From contig NZ_JAASAF010000006.1 of assembly GCF_012726195.1 (NCBI RefSeq), forward strand, positions 378,256-442,255: 64,000 nucleotides of DNA. The letters run 5' to 3'. How positions within the stretch are numbered: position 1 is the first letter of the stretch; every line of letters begins with the position of its first letter. Of this stretch, positions 8,843 through 20,890 are shown in pieces. The notes under the pieces are model-generated. The model was not told where the DNA came from. It made no database searches and saw only the letters and a program-made list of their open reading frames with translations. This stretch comes from Rhodococcus sp. HNM0563 (GTDB lineage Bacteria > Actinomycetota > Actinomycetes > Mycobacteriales > Mycobacteriaceae). The position numbers and the translations under genes were made by a program.

Positions 8843-9697
8843 TCAGTCCACTGCGCCCAGGCAGTATCCGTTCGAGGCGATTGTGACGTAGACAACCAGG
8901 TCACGAGCGGTTCCGTCCTCGACGACCGGGATGGACACCGTCCCGTACACGTCGTCGATAGGAGCGAAGGTCGCCGAATCCGCGTCGAAGGTCGTCACGC
9001 CGTCGAGGGTGTCCGGATCGGTCGACAACGGTGGCACGCCCGGGTTTCCGGTGCCCCACGGATCCCAGATTCCCATTCCGGGGCAGATCAGCGGGTAGTC
9101 GTCCTCGGTGTCTTCCGGGGCCACCGGATCGCCCGTGGTGCGTCCGAGGAACCGCTCCACCGCGTAGACGGCGTCGTCCTCGGTGTAGATGTCGGCGTCG
9201 CCGGTCGGGTGGACGTAGGGGCAGGCGTAGCCGGAAGAGATCTCACTGCGCAGCACCGATACGTCGGTGCCGTCCGCGGACCACGTCACCGTGAACTGGC
9301 CGTCGAGTCCGGGCTGTTGCACCGCGGCGCTGATCGCGTCGACGTCGGCGTACATCTCCTCGGCCCGTTCGGTCGCGATCGTCCAGCACTTACCGGTCAC
9401 GTCGTTGCCCGCCAGCAGATCATTCGTCCACGCCTGCAGTGCCGCGCCGGCTGCGGCGTTGCCGGGTACGTCGCCGACCGTGACCGCAGACGGGGCGGCC
9501 TCTGTCGGTGCAGCCGCGGCGGCCGTCCCGTCATCTGCGTCGTTCCCGGTGCCCGACGAGGACACTTCGGGTGGTTGGGGGGTCTCGGTGGGGATGCCGG
9601 ACTGCCCGTCGCCGGCGCATCCCGTCGCGGTCAGGGCCAGTGCGACAGCCGCGCCTGCGACGACGAACAGATGGGATTTTCTGGTGGTGCTGGTCAA
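8843..9697 (-). CDS. Secreted lipoprotein, unknown function
   Basis: 284 residues starting with TTG. A lipoprotein signal peptide ends in LTATGC, making Cys27 the lipidated residue, followed by a Thr/Pro/Ala-rich linker and a globular domain from about residue 75 to the end. The mature part has four cysteines that could form disulfides. I do not recognise the family. It lies 55 nt upstream of the Rieske gene on the same strand and is divergent from the acyltransferase gene, 64 nt away. Confidence 0.75.
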   Translation of the reverse strand: MTSTTRKSHLFVVAGAAVALALTATGCAGDGQSGIPTETPQPPEVSSSGTGNDADDGTAAAAAPTEAAPSAVTVGDVPGNAAAGAALQAWTNDLLAGNDVTGKCWTIATERAEEMYADVDAISAAVQQPGLDGQFTVTWSADGTDVSVLRSEISSGYACPYVHPTGDADIYTEDDAVYAVERFLGRTTGDPVAPEDTEDDYPLICPGMGIWDPWGTGNPGVPPLSTDPDTLDGVTTFDADSATFAPIDDVYGTVSIPVVEDGTARDLVVYVTIASNGYCLGAVD

Positions 9698-9748
9698 TAC
9701 TCTCGCCCCTGATGTCGATCGCGGTCGGTCCGATGCGGTGGACCCGGC

Positions 9749-9754
9749 TACGCT
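9749..9754 (+). promoter_or_regulatory. -10 box TACGCT, leaderless acyltransferase gene
   Basis: TACGCT ends 7 nt before the GTG at 9762; no ribosome binding site is present. Confidence 0.55.
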
Positions 9755-9761
9755 AACCGAC

Positions 9762-10577
9762 GTGGAACCCTTCTACCGGACCATCATCGGCGTGGCACGC
9801 ACACTGTTCGCGGCGCAAGGCCTGAAATTCACGATCTCCGGGGCAGAGCACATCCCGGCGACCGGGGGTGCGGTCATCGCGATGAACCACACGGGCTACA
9901 TGGACTTCACCTACGCGGGCATTCCCGCACGTGAAACCAAGCGGTACATCCGGTTCATGGCGAAGAAGGAAGTCTTCGACAACAAAATCTCCGGGCCGAT
10001 GATGCGCGCCATGAAGCACATCCCCGTCGACCGCGGCGATGCGGGCGATTCGTATCGGCTTGCGGTCGAGGCACTTCGCAGGGGCGATCTCGTCGGTGTG
10101 TTCCCCGAGGAGACCATCAGCCGCAGCTTCGAGCTCAAGGAGTTCAGGTCCGGCGCAGCAAGGATGGCACTCGAAGCCGGTGTGCCCGTCATACCGATGG
10201 TGCTGTGGGGGTCGCAGCGGGTGTGGACCAAGGGCCACCCCAAGCGACTCGGCCGGACGAACACCCCCATCACCATCATCGTCGGGGATCCGATCGAACC
10301 GTTCGAGCCTGCCGCCGAGATGACTGCGAAGCTGCGCGCCACCATGGACCGGATGTTGAAGCAAGCGCAGCAGGACTATCGCCACGAGCCGGGTGCCTAC
10401 TGGGTACCTGCGCGGCTCGGTGGATCGGCTCCGACACCGGAGGAAGCGAACGCCGACGACGCGCGTGTCGCGGCGGAACGTCGTGCCCGCAAGGAAGCAG
10501 AGCGCGCACGGCGCGAGGGCCGCGACGGCAGTGGGAGAGAGCCGGGCGCGACCGGAAACCCGCCTTCGGCACAATGA
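9762..10577 (+). CDS. 1-acyl-sn-glycerol-3-phosphate acyltransferase (PlsC family)
   Basis: 271 residues. Peripheral membrane acyltransferase of phospholipid or related lipid synthesis, like Rv3814c-Rv3816c at the matching place in M. tuberculosis. Motif I HTGYMD (HxxxxD) is at about residue 46, motif III appears as FPEETIS (usual FPEGTRS), and motif IV as VPVIPMVLWG. The C-terminal 40 residues are highly charged (RRARKEAERARREG) and probably unstructured. The GTG start is chosen because it sits behind a -10 box and begins the conserved domain; the longer open frame runs through the lipoprotein promoter. The HAD gene follows by 4 nt. Confidence 0.9.
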   Translation: MEPFYRTIIGVARTLFAAQGLKFTISGAEHIPATGGAVIAMNHTGYMDFTYAGIPARETKRYIRFMAKKEVFDNKISGPMMRAMKHIPVDRGDAGDSYRLAVEALRRGDLVGVFPEETISRSFELKEFRSGAARMALEAGVPVIPMVLWGSQRVWTKGHPKRLGRTNTPITIIVGDPIEPFEPAAEMTAKLRATMDRMLKQAQQDYRHEPGAYWVPARLGGSAPTPEEANADDARVAAERRARKEAERARREGRDGSGREPGATGNPPSAQ

Positions 10578-10581
10578 CGGA

Positions 10582-11403
10582 GTGAGCACTCAGCGTCCGA
10601 GTCTTGTCGCGTCCGATGTCGACGGAACCCTGATCGACGACACGGAGCGGGTTTCCGGCCGCACCCGTGCGGCAGTCCACGCCGTGGTCGATTCCGGAAC
10701 ACCGTTCGTTCTTGCGACCGGTCGACCACCGCGATGGATCGCGCCGGTCGTCGACCAGCTTCGGTACGCACCGCTCGCGGTGTGCGCCAACGGCGCTGTC
10801 CTCTACGACAGTGCGACCGACCAGGTGCTCAGTGCCGCGGTGCTCACCACAGACGAACTGGGTTGGCTCGCCGAGGTCGCGGAGACGGTTTTTCCGGGGA
10901 GCGGTCTGGCGGCGGAAAGGGTGGGGGCCAGCGCGCACGACGCTGCGACACCCCAGTTCGTGAGCTCGCCGGGTTACGAGCATGCGTGGCTGAATCCGGA
11001 CATCACCGAACTCGCCGAGTACGACGTGATCGCGGCGCCCGCCATCAAACTGCTGATCCGGCTGCCCGGTGCCAGCAGCGCCGCGATGGCCGAAGCGCTC
11101 CTGCCGAAACTGCACGGACTCGTCGACCTGACGTTCTCGACGGACAACGGTCTCCTCGAGATCTCCGCTGCGGGGGTGACGAAGGCGTCGGGGTTGCAGG
11201 AGGCCGCGCGCCACCTGGGGGTGCCGTTCGATGATCTCGTCGCATTCGGTGACATGCCCAACGACATTCCGATGCTGTCGATCGCACGCCACGGTGTTGC
11301 GATGGAGAACGCGCACCCCGAGGCCAAATCGGTCGCAGACGAAGTCACTGCCACCAACGTCGATGACGGGGTCGCCCGCATCCTCGAACGCTGGTGGCAG
11401 TGA
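10582..11403 (+). CDS. HAD-superfamily phosphatase, Cof type (Rv3813c-like)
   Basis: 273 residues. Motif I is DVDGTLID (nucleophile Asp in ASDVDGT) at residues about 11-18, and motif IV is GDMPNDIPML near residue 218, with the class IIB cap between. Such enzymes dephosphorylate sugar phosphates or cofactors; the substrate here is unknown. GTG start 4 nt after the acyltransferase stop makes a two-gene operon, as in M. tuberculosis. It converges on the amidase gene, 24 nt apart. Confidence 0.9.
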   Translation: MSTQRPSLVASDVDGTLIDDTERVSGRTRAAVHAVVDSGTPFVLATGRPPRWIAPVVDQLRYAPLAVCANGAVLYDSATDQVLSAAVLTTDELGWLAEVAETVFPGSGLAAERVGASAHDAATPQFVSSPGYEHAWLNPDITELAEYDVIAAPAIKLLIRLPGASSAAMAEALLPKLHGLVDLTFSTDNGLLEISAAGVTKASGLQEAARHLGVPFDDLVAFGDMPNDIPMLSIARHGVAMENAHPEAKSVADEVTATNVDDGVARILERWWQ

Positions 11404-11427
11404 CTTGATTCTGCCGGTGATCGAAGG

Positions 11428-13476
11428 TCAGCCTGCAGGCACCGGTTCAGGTGCCTGCGGGGCTTCCGGTGCCGGCGCAGGTTCCGGCGCGACCGGAGCG
11501 GCCGCGGGTTCCTGCATCGACTCCTCGTAGGCGTCGTTGTAAGCGCGGAGCACCTTTGTGACGACACCGGTGACCTCGTTGAAGATCAGCGAACCGAACT
11601 CGAAGTCCGATCGCCAACCGTCCGGCACCCGGTACTCGTCGCTGGTGGGCAACCCCAGCTCACCAGCGTCGAGCCCGGACTTCTGCCACGCCTTGTAGAT
11701 CTCGCCGAGCACCGTCCACACTCCGCCGTTGGGTGAGGAGTAGATGGCGCCGTTGACGAACTGGGCGCTCTCGAATCCGCCCTTCGCGGGGAGGATCGAT
11801 GTCATGGCCGTGCCCAGACGTCCGGTCTCGCCGCCTTCGGCGATCCACTTCTGGGCCAGCGGGTGATTGTCGGCGAGACGGATCAGTTCCTGCACGAGGT
11901 TCTGGACGTTCTCGGCCGATCCGGTTGCCGGTGTCCCGGCATCTGTATCGGGCACTGCACCGCGCGCGGCGGGCGGGTTGTCCGTCGCGAGATCGGTACT
12001 GGGGCTCGTGCCCTTCGCGGCGCCAGCGGCGATGTTGCGGATCTTGTCCATCTGGGCGTATCCGCCGTCGCCGGGGCAACTGGTGCTGCCGACGTCGCGG
12101 TGCGCGAAGATGATCGGCAGGTCGACGGCCGCGCCACGCGGGTACGGGGTGAACGAGGTGCCCTCGGAGTACATCGTGGTGCGACCCTTGGGATCGAGCC
12201 CGGCCTTCGCGAGCCGCCAGCCGAGGAACTTGCCCACGGCGTTGAGGGTCGCCTCGGGCGGTGTCGCCGACGAGAAGTCGCCCATCATGGCGATGCCCAT
12301 CGTGTTCTCGTTGAAGCCGCCCGCGTGGGCGCCCTGCACGTTGCGGTCGAGCCCTCCTGCACGACCTTCGAAGACCTGGCCGTACTTGTCGACGAGCACG
12401 TTGTATCCCACGTCGCACCAGCCGAGCGTCTGCGAGTGGTACGCGTAGATCGCGCGGACGATCTCGGCAGATTCTGCCTTGGAATAGTCGTTGCTTCCCG
12501 CGGTGTGGTGCACGGTGGCGCCGCCCAGCGAGTCGTCGTAGGTGGGTTCTTCGCACCGGATCGATTCGTCGGCGCCCCACTGAGCGCGGGAGATGACCTT
12601 GAGGCCGGAGTCACCCACCGGGCCCGCGATGTCCTCGAGGGTGGCGTCGGCGGGGCTGGTACCCGGATCGATGAGCACAGCGCTGACGCTGTCGGCGAGG
12701 GCCTGGGCCGGGTCCTGGCTGTGCAGCGGGCGAGAGGACGAGGCCGGAACGTAACCGAGCTCGGGCGTGCCCTCTGCGGGTGCCGCGCCGGGAACCGGTG
12801 CTTCCGCCGGTGCCGGTGCCTCTGCCGGTGCGGGAGCTTCAGGGGGAGCGGGCGCCGCGGGGGCTGCCGGCGCAGGCCCTTCCTCCGGCGGCGCTTCGGC
12901 ACCGGCGAGGTTCGGCTCCGGACCCGGTCGCGGCGTCAGCAGGACCTGAACGGCATTGGTCGCACCGACGAAGATCGGCTCGGTGCCCCTACGCGCGTCG
13001 TCTGCGGTGTCGTTGCGAGAGGACTCGAGGGGCTCGGTCGCAGCCCACGGACCCCACGTGCCGTCCTCGTTCTGCGCGCGGATCATCGCGTCCGTGTCGG
13101 CGATGTCGCTTGCGGTGAGGGCGACGAGGCTGAACGGGGTCTCCTGGGTGAGCTCTTTGACGACCGCTCCCACCCGACCGACCGGCCCGCCTGCCGGATC
13201 GGGCGCAGTCGTGATCTCGGGGAGACCTTGGACGATCTCTTTCAGGCTCATGTCGGGCAGGTTGAGCCCGGTCAGCTCTTCGAGCGGAATCACGAGATCG
13301 GGGACCGATGCGAGTACGACCTCGGCGATCGTGGGCGCAACCGCTTCGACGGAATCACTGGTCTGACGGATTTCGGTCTGGTCGTTGGTGAAGCCGGACA
13401 CCGCGAAAGGTGTTGCGACGGCCAGGGCGGCGACGGCACCCAGGACGATCGACGGCTTCGGGCGGCGATGCGGCAC
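11428..13476 (-). CDS. Secreted N-acetylmuramoyl-L-alanine amidase with LGFP repeats (Rv3811-like)
   Basis: 682 residues. Signal peptide at residues 1-25, an N-terminal domain to about 180, then a long Pro/Ala/Glu linker (about 190-240). The PGRP/amidase_2 domain begins at ISRAQWGADES (about 290); zinc and catalytic residues appear in TVHHTAG and in HRDVGSTSCPGDG. After it come LGFP-type wall-binding repeats (GRLGTAMT, GELGLPTSD with FEFGSLIFN) and a Pro-rich tail. It should cleave the peptide stem from peptidoglycan and bind the arabinogalactan-peptidoglycan layer. Start GTG 13476 has AGGGAG upstream. It is divergent from the SpoIID-type gene. Confidence 0.92.
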   Translation of the reverse strand: MPHRRPKPSIVLGAVAALAVATPFAVSGFTNDQTEIRQTSDSVEAVAPTIAEVVLASVPDLVIPLEELTGLNLPDMSLKEIVQGLPEITTAPDPAGGPVGRVGAVVKELTQETPFSLVALTASDIADTDAMIRAQNEDGTWGPWAATEPLESSRNDTADDARRGTEPIFVGATNAVQVLLTPRPGPEPNLAGAEAPPEEGPAPAAPAAPAPPEAPAPAEAPAPAEAPVPGAAPAEGTPELGYVPASSSRPLHSQDPAQALADSVSAVLIDPGTSPADATLEDIAGPVGDSGLKVISRAQWGADESIRCEEPTYDDSLGGATVHHTAGSNDYSKAESAEIVRAIYAYHSQTLGWCDVGYNVLVDKYGQVFEGRAGGLDRNVQGAHAGGFNENTMGIAMMGDFSSATPPEATLNAVGKFLGWRLAKAGLDPKGRTTMYSEGTSFTPYPRGAAVDLPIIFAHRDVGSTSCPGDGGYAQMDKIRNIAAGAAKGTSPSTDLATDNPPAARGAVPDTDAGTPATGSAENVQNLVQELIRLADNHPLAQKWIAEGGETGRLGTAMTSILPAKGGFESAQFVNGAIYSSPNGGVWTVLGEIYKAWQKSGLDAGELGLPTSDEYRVPDGWRSDFEFGSLIFNEVTGVVTKVLRAYNDAYEESMQEPAAAPVAPEPAPAPEAPQAPEPVPAG

Positions 13477-13780
13477 TGTTTGCTACTCCCTGTTGCTGTG
13501 CGCGGTTCGGACGGTCGATATCACTCGTCGGAATCCAACATCCTCAAGCCCGCTTCGTGCTGGAAGAGGCCGCTGATGAAGGCAACTTGTGATGCCATTG
13601 TTGCTGTTGTGACATTTGTTGCGATACCTCGCCACTCTTGTCACACTAGACACAGCAAACCATAACCCTCAACCTGAGCTTGAGCATCGGTCTCGAGATG
13701 TCCGATCCGTGAGAGCGGGCGATCACATGGACGACCGTCCGCGTGATCAGCGGAAATGCGAGAACAAGGGAGCGCAGCGC
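13477..13780. other. Divergent intergenic region, amidase / SpoIID-type genes
   Basis: 304 bases with lower GC than the neighbouring genes, especially 13590-13670. It must hold promoters for both wall genes. GTGACA- and GTCACA-like words occur several times at about 13608-13645, reminiscent of MtrA or Crp-type half-sites, but I could not align a convincing full site. Each gene has its own ribosome binding site (AGGGAG for the amidase, GGGAG for the plus-strand gene). Confidence 0.4.
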
Positions 13781-15337
13781 ATGGCACGACAGTCGATTCG
13801 TCGCAGAGGAAAAATTCGTAGACGGCGTGTCGTCCTCGGCCGGCCGCTGCGCAACGGATGGCGCCCGACCGCGACACGTGCCGCTGTGCTCGGCATCGCG
13901 CCCGCATTACTCGCAGGAGCGGCCGTCGGCGTTCTCGTCAGTGGCGGCTCGGACGGTCCCGAGGTCCGGCAGGCCGTCTCCGCCGACACGCCCTTCACTT
14001 TCAGCGGTCAGGGCCACGGCCACGGTCGCGGCATGGGCCAGTGGGGTGCCTACGGCTACGCGCAGGACGGCTGGACGGCCGAACGCATCGTCGGCCATTA
14101 CTACGGTGGCACCACCTTGGGTACCGTCCCGGACTCCATGATCGCCGTGCGCCTCACGGGTCTCGACGACCACAGCCTCGACGTCTACTCCGACACAGGC
14201 CTCACCGTCGCGGGCAGGCAGGTCGGCCCAGGGGAGGCCGCCCATCTCACACCGAATGCCGACGGCGGCGCGAACGTCGTGGTCACTGCCGGTTGCAGCG
14301 GCGACGTGCTGTGGCAGGGCGCCACAGATATGCCATGGGTCGACCCGGTGGATCTCGGCGAGGACCGTCCCAGGGAGGAACACCTCAAACTCTGCTCGGG
14401 CGACACCACCTACCGCGGCGCGATCGGAGTGGTGCTCGAAGGAGACGCCGCGCGCACCGTCAATCGCCTGAACGTCGAGGACTACCTCCGCAGCGTCGTT
14501 CCCGCCGAGGCGCTGCCCGGCTGGGCCGACACGGGCGGGGCCGAAGCGCTGCGCGCGCAGGCCATCGCCGCTCGCTCGTACGCACTCGCAGAGAAGCGCA
14601 ATGAGAAGTGGCAGACCTGCGATACGACGAGCTGCCAGGTGTACGGAGGGTCCGGCACGGAGGATCCCCGGACCGATGACGCCATTCGCACCACTCGCGG
14701 TCAAGTACTGATGAAGGACGGCGCGGTGGTCCGCAGCGAATTCTCCGCATCGACCGGCGGGTACAGCGCGGGCGGAACGTTCCCTCCGGTCGAGGACCTC
14801 GGCGACAGGGTCGCACCCAACCGGCAATGGGCCAAGACGATAACCGCAGGCGAGATCGGCACGGCATTCGGCGTCGGGGAACTCCAGAACATCGAGGTCA
14901 TCGCCCGCAACAACCTCGGTGACGCGGGAGGTCGCGCTACCCAGGTGCGCGTGATCGGCTCCGACCGGACCATCGAAACCACGGGTGCCGAGGCGCGTGC
15001 CAAGCTCGGTCTGCGGTCCGACTGGTTCAGCGTGCAGGAAGGCGCCGAAGCAGCGGTGCCGCCGCCCACACCGGCACCGGAGATCGACACCGAGGTCGGA
15101 GCACTACGGTTCGAGACCGGTGACAGCTCGGAGATCCAGGCGAAGTACCTCGAACTCGGCGGGGTCGATGGCCTTCTCGGCTCGCCGGTCGGACCTGAAC
15201 TGATGCTTCCGGACGAACGCGGCAAGTTCCGGATCTTCACCGGTGGCGCGATCGTCTGGACCCCCGATCTCGGTGCCCAGGTCATCGAGTCGAGCTTCTT
15301 GCGTGACTGGTTCCCGAGCACCGGAAGCGCCGAATAA
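13781..15337 (+). CDS. SpoIID/LytB-domain secreted protein with LGFP repeat
   Basis: About 518 residues. A strongly basic N-terminus (RRRGKIRRRRVVLG) leads into one hydrophobic segment at about 37-56. Then comes the GHGHGRGMGQWGAYGYAQ motif typical of SpoIID-like proteins, and the SpoIID core VEDYLRSVVPAEALPGW and AQAIAARSYAL. A C-terminal LGFP repeat (GGVDGLLGSPVGPE, FTGGAIVWTP) should bind the wall. Members act on or bind peptidoglycan glycan strands; the exact activity is unproven. The start at ATG 13781 has GGGAG upstream; an open frame continues further 5' without support. Confidence 0.87.
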   Translation: MARQSIRRRGKIRRRRVVLGRPLRNGWRPTATRAAVLGIAPALLAGAAVGVLVSGGSDGPEVRQAVSADTPFTFSGQGHGHGRGMGQWGAYGYAQDGWTAERIVGHYYGGTTLGTVPDSMIAVRLTGLDDHSLDVYSDTGLTVAGRQVGPGEAAHLTPNADGGANVVVTAGCSGDVLWQGATDMPWVDPVDLGEDRPREEHLKLCSGDTTYRGAIGVVLEGDAARTVNRLNVEDYLRSVVPAEALPGWADTGGAEALRAQAIAARSYALAEKRNEKWQTCDTTSCQVYGGSGTEDPRTDDAIRTTRGQVLMKDGAVVRSEFSASTGGYSAGGTFPPVEDLGDRVAPNRQWAKTITAGEIGTAFGVGELQNIEVIARNNLGDAGGRATQVRVIGSDRTIETTGAEARAKLGLRSDWFSVQEGAEAAVPPPTPAPEIDTEVGALRFETGDSSEIQAKYLELGGVDGLLGSPVGPELMLPDERGKFRIFTGGAIVWTPDLGAQVIESSFLRDWFPSTGSAE

Positions 15338-15403
15338 CGTAGGCCGTCGAAACGCAGCGCCGGAAGGTCGGCTGCTCGTCCCGGAAATATCGGCTGCTTG
15401 ACA

Positions 15404-15418
15404 TTGACGCAGCGTCAA
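15404..15418. promoter_or_regulatory. Palindromic MerR-type operator
   Basis: TTGACGCAGCGTCAA is a perfect 15-nt palindrome around a central A. It lies directly behind a TTGACA -35 hexamer (15398-15403) and 40 nt before the MerR gene, the position expected for autoregulation by a MerR protein. A good -10 box is not obvious. Confidence 0.6.
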
Positions 15419-15457
15419 GATGCACGCTGGGTATCGAGCAGAACCGAAGGGGCGAAC

Positions 15458-19400
<3,943 letters not shown>

Positions 19401-19423
<23 letters not shown>

Positions 19424-19988
19424 CGTCACTGTCCCGTCCGGTGACGGCACCGCCACAGTGACGATCGACCGCGACCGCGCGCCGCTCGAAGTGCGGATGT
19501 TGCAGACGGTCCAGGACACCGTCGGCACTGTGCCCGGAGCAACCTCGATCGCCCGCGGCATGTCGCACTTCGGTGAGCATGCGCTCGGCTGGATCGCGAT
19601 CGGCGCGGCGGGAGCATTGGTGGATCCGAAGCGTCGCGCCCAGTGGGCAGGAGTCGCGGTCGGGGCGGTCGGAGCGCACGCTGCGTCGATCGTCATCAAG
19701 CGTGTCGTTCGCCGTAAACGTCCGGACCATCCGTCCGTGCAGGTCAACGTGTCGACGCCGAGTCGACTGAGTTTCCCGTCGTCGCACGCGACGTCCACGA
19801 CAGCAGCGGCCGTGTTGATGGCGCGCACCACCGGGCTACCCTTTCCGGCGATGCTCGTGCCGCCGATGCTGTTGTCCCGTCTCGTTCTCGGTGTGCACTA
19901 TCCGACGGACGTCCTGGCCGGTGCTGCGCTCGGGGCGGCGTCCGCTGCTGTGGTGGCGCGGGCAGAGAAGAAGTTTGGAGAGCGATGA
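19401..19988 (+). CDS. PAP2 phosphatase, probable DPPR phosphatase (Rv3807c-like)
   Basis: 195 residues. Membrane phosphatase with all three PAP2 motifs: KRVVRRKRP, PSSHAT and SRLVLGVHYPTD. At this place in the cluster the family removes the 5-phosphate from decaprenyl-phosphoryl-5-phosphoribose to give the DprE1 substrate. Two to four membrane helices lie in the second half and near residue 60. The ATG overlaps the end of glfT2 by 23 nt, and the stop shares ATGA with the next gene. Confidence 0.92.
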
Positions 19989-20890
19989 GCGAGGAACCGA
20001 CACCCGTCTCGGAGGCCCCCAAGAGCCTTCCAGCGGCAATCGTCAAGGCGGTGCGCCCACGACAGTGGGTCAAGAACGTGCTGGTGCTCGCGGCCCCGAT
20101 GGCGGCGGGTTCCGTAACGGAATCTTCCGTGTTGTTGCCGGTCGCACTGGCGTTCGTGGTGTTCTGCATGGCGGCGTCAGGGATCTACCTCGTCAACGAT
20201 GCGTTGGACGTCGAAGCCGACCGGGAGCACCCGACCAAGCGGTTCCGGCCGATCGCGGCGGGCGTGCTGCCGCTGCGGCTCGCGTACATCCTGGCCGTCG
20301 TGCTGCTCGTCGCCTCGATCGCACTGTCGTTCCTTGCGAACTGGCAGCTCGCGGTGGTGATGGCCGTCTATATCGGCATCCAGCTCGCGTACTGTTTCGG
20401 TCTCAAGCATCAGGCCGTCCTCGACATCTGCATCGTCTCGTCGGGCTTCTTGATCCGTGCGATCGCCGGCGGTGTGGCCGCCGAGATCCCGCTGTCGCAG
20501 TGGTTCCTGCTGATCATGGCGTTCGGATCGCTGTTCATGGCCGCGGGTAAGCGATACGCGGAGCTGCGGCTCGCGACGCGGACGGGTGCGAAGATCCGCA
20601 AGTCGCTCGAGTACTACACCGAGACGTACCTGCGGTTCGTGTGGACGCTTGCCGCCACAGCCGTGGTGATCTGCTACGGCCTGTGGGCGTTCGAGCAGGA
20701 CACGATTGCAGGTTCCAACTGGTACGCGATCTCGATGGTCCCGTTCGTCGTCGCGATCCTGCGGTACGCAGTGGATGTCGACGGTGGAGATGCCGGTGAG
20801 CCCGAGGAGATTGCACTGGGCGACCGCGTGTTGCAGTTCCTTGCGGTGGTGTGGATCGTGGTGGTCGGCGGTGCTGTCTACCTCTTCTGA
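19985..20890 (+). CDS. ubiA: Decaprenyl-phosphate phosphoribosyltransferase (DPPR synthase, UbiA family)
   Basis: 301 residues, about nine membrane helices. Transfers 5-phosphoribose from PRPP to decaprenyl phosphate, the first committed step to decaprenyl-phospho-arabinose. The prenyltransferase Asp motif is NDALDVEADREHPTKRFRP (about residues 65-83) and the second Asp-rich region is GLKHQAVLDI. The ATG overlaps the PAP2 stop by 4 nt. The family, length and neighbours match Rv3806c. Confidence 0.95.
   Translation: MSEEPTPVSEAPKSLPAAIVKAVRPRQWVKNVLVLAAPMAAGSVTESSVLLPVALAFVVFCMAASGIYLVNDALDVEADREHPTKRFRPIAAGVLPLRLAYILAVVLLVASIALSFLANWQLAVVMAVYIGIQLAYCFGLKHQAVLDICIVSSGFLIRAIAGGVAAEIPLSQWFLLIMAFGSLFMAAGKRYAELRLATRTGAKIRKSLEYYTETYLRFVWTLAATAVVICYGLWAFEQDTIAGSNWYAISMVPFVVAILRYAVDVDGGDAGEPEEIALGDRVLQFLAVVWIVVVGGAVYLF

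Noticed and set aside
13600-13650. An MtrA or Crp site between the amidase and SpoIID-type genes
   Set aside because: GTGACA/GTCACA words are present but spacing and orientation do not form a standard site.
11863-13665. A 600-codon plus-strand frame across the amidase gene
   Set aside because: The amidase on the other strand has a signal peptide, zinc ligands and LGFP repeats; this is its shadow.
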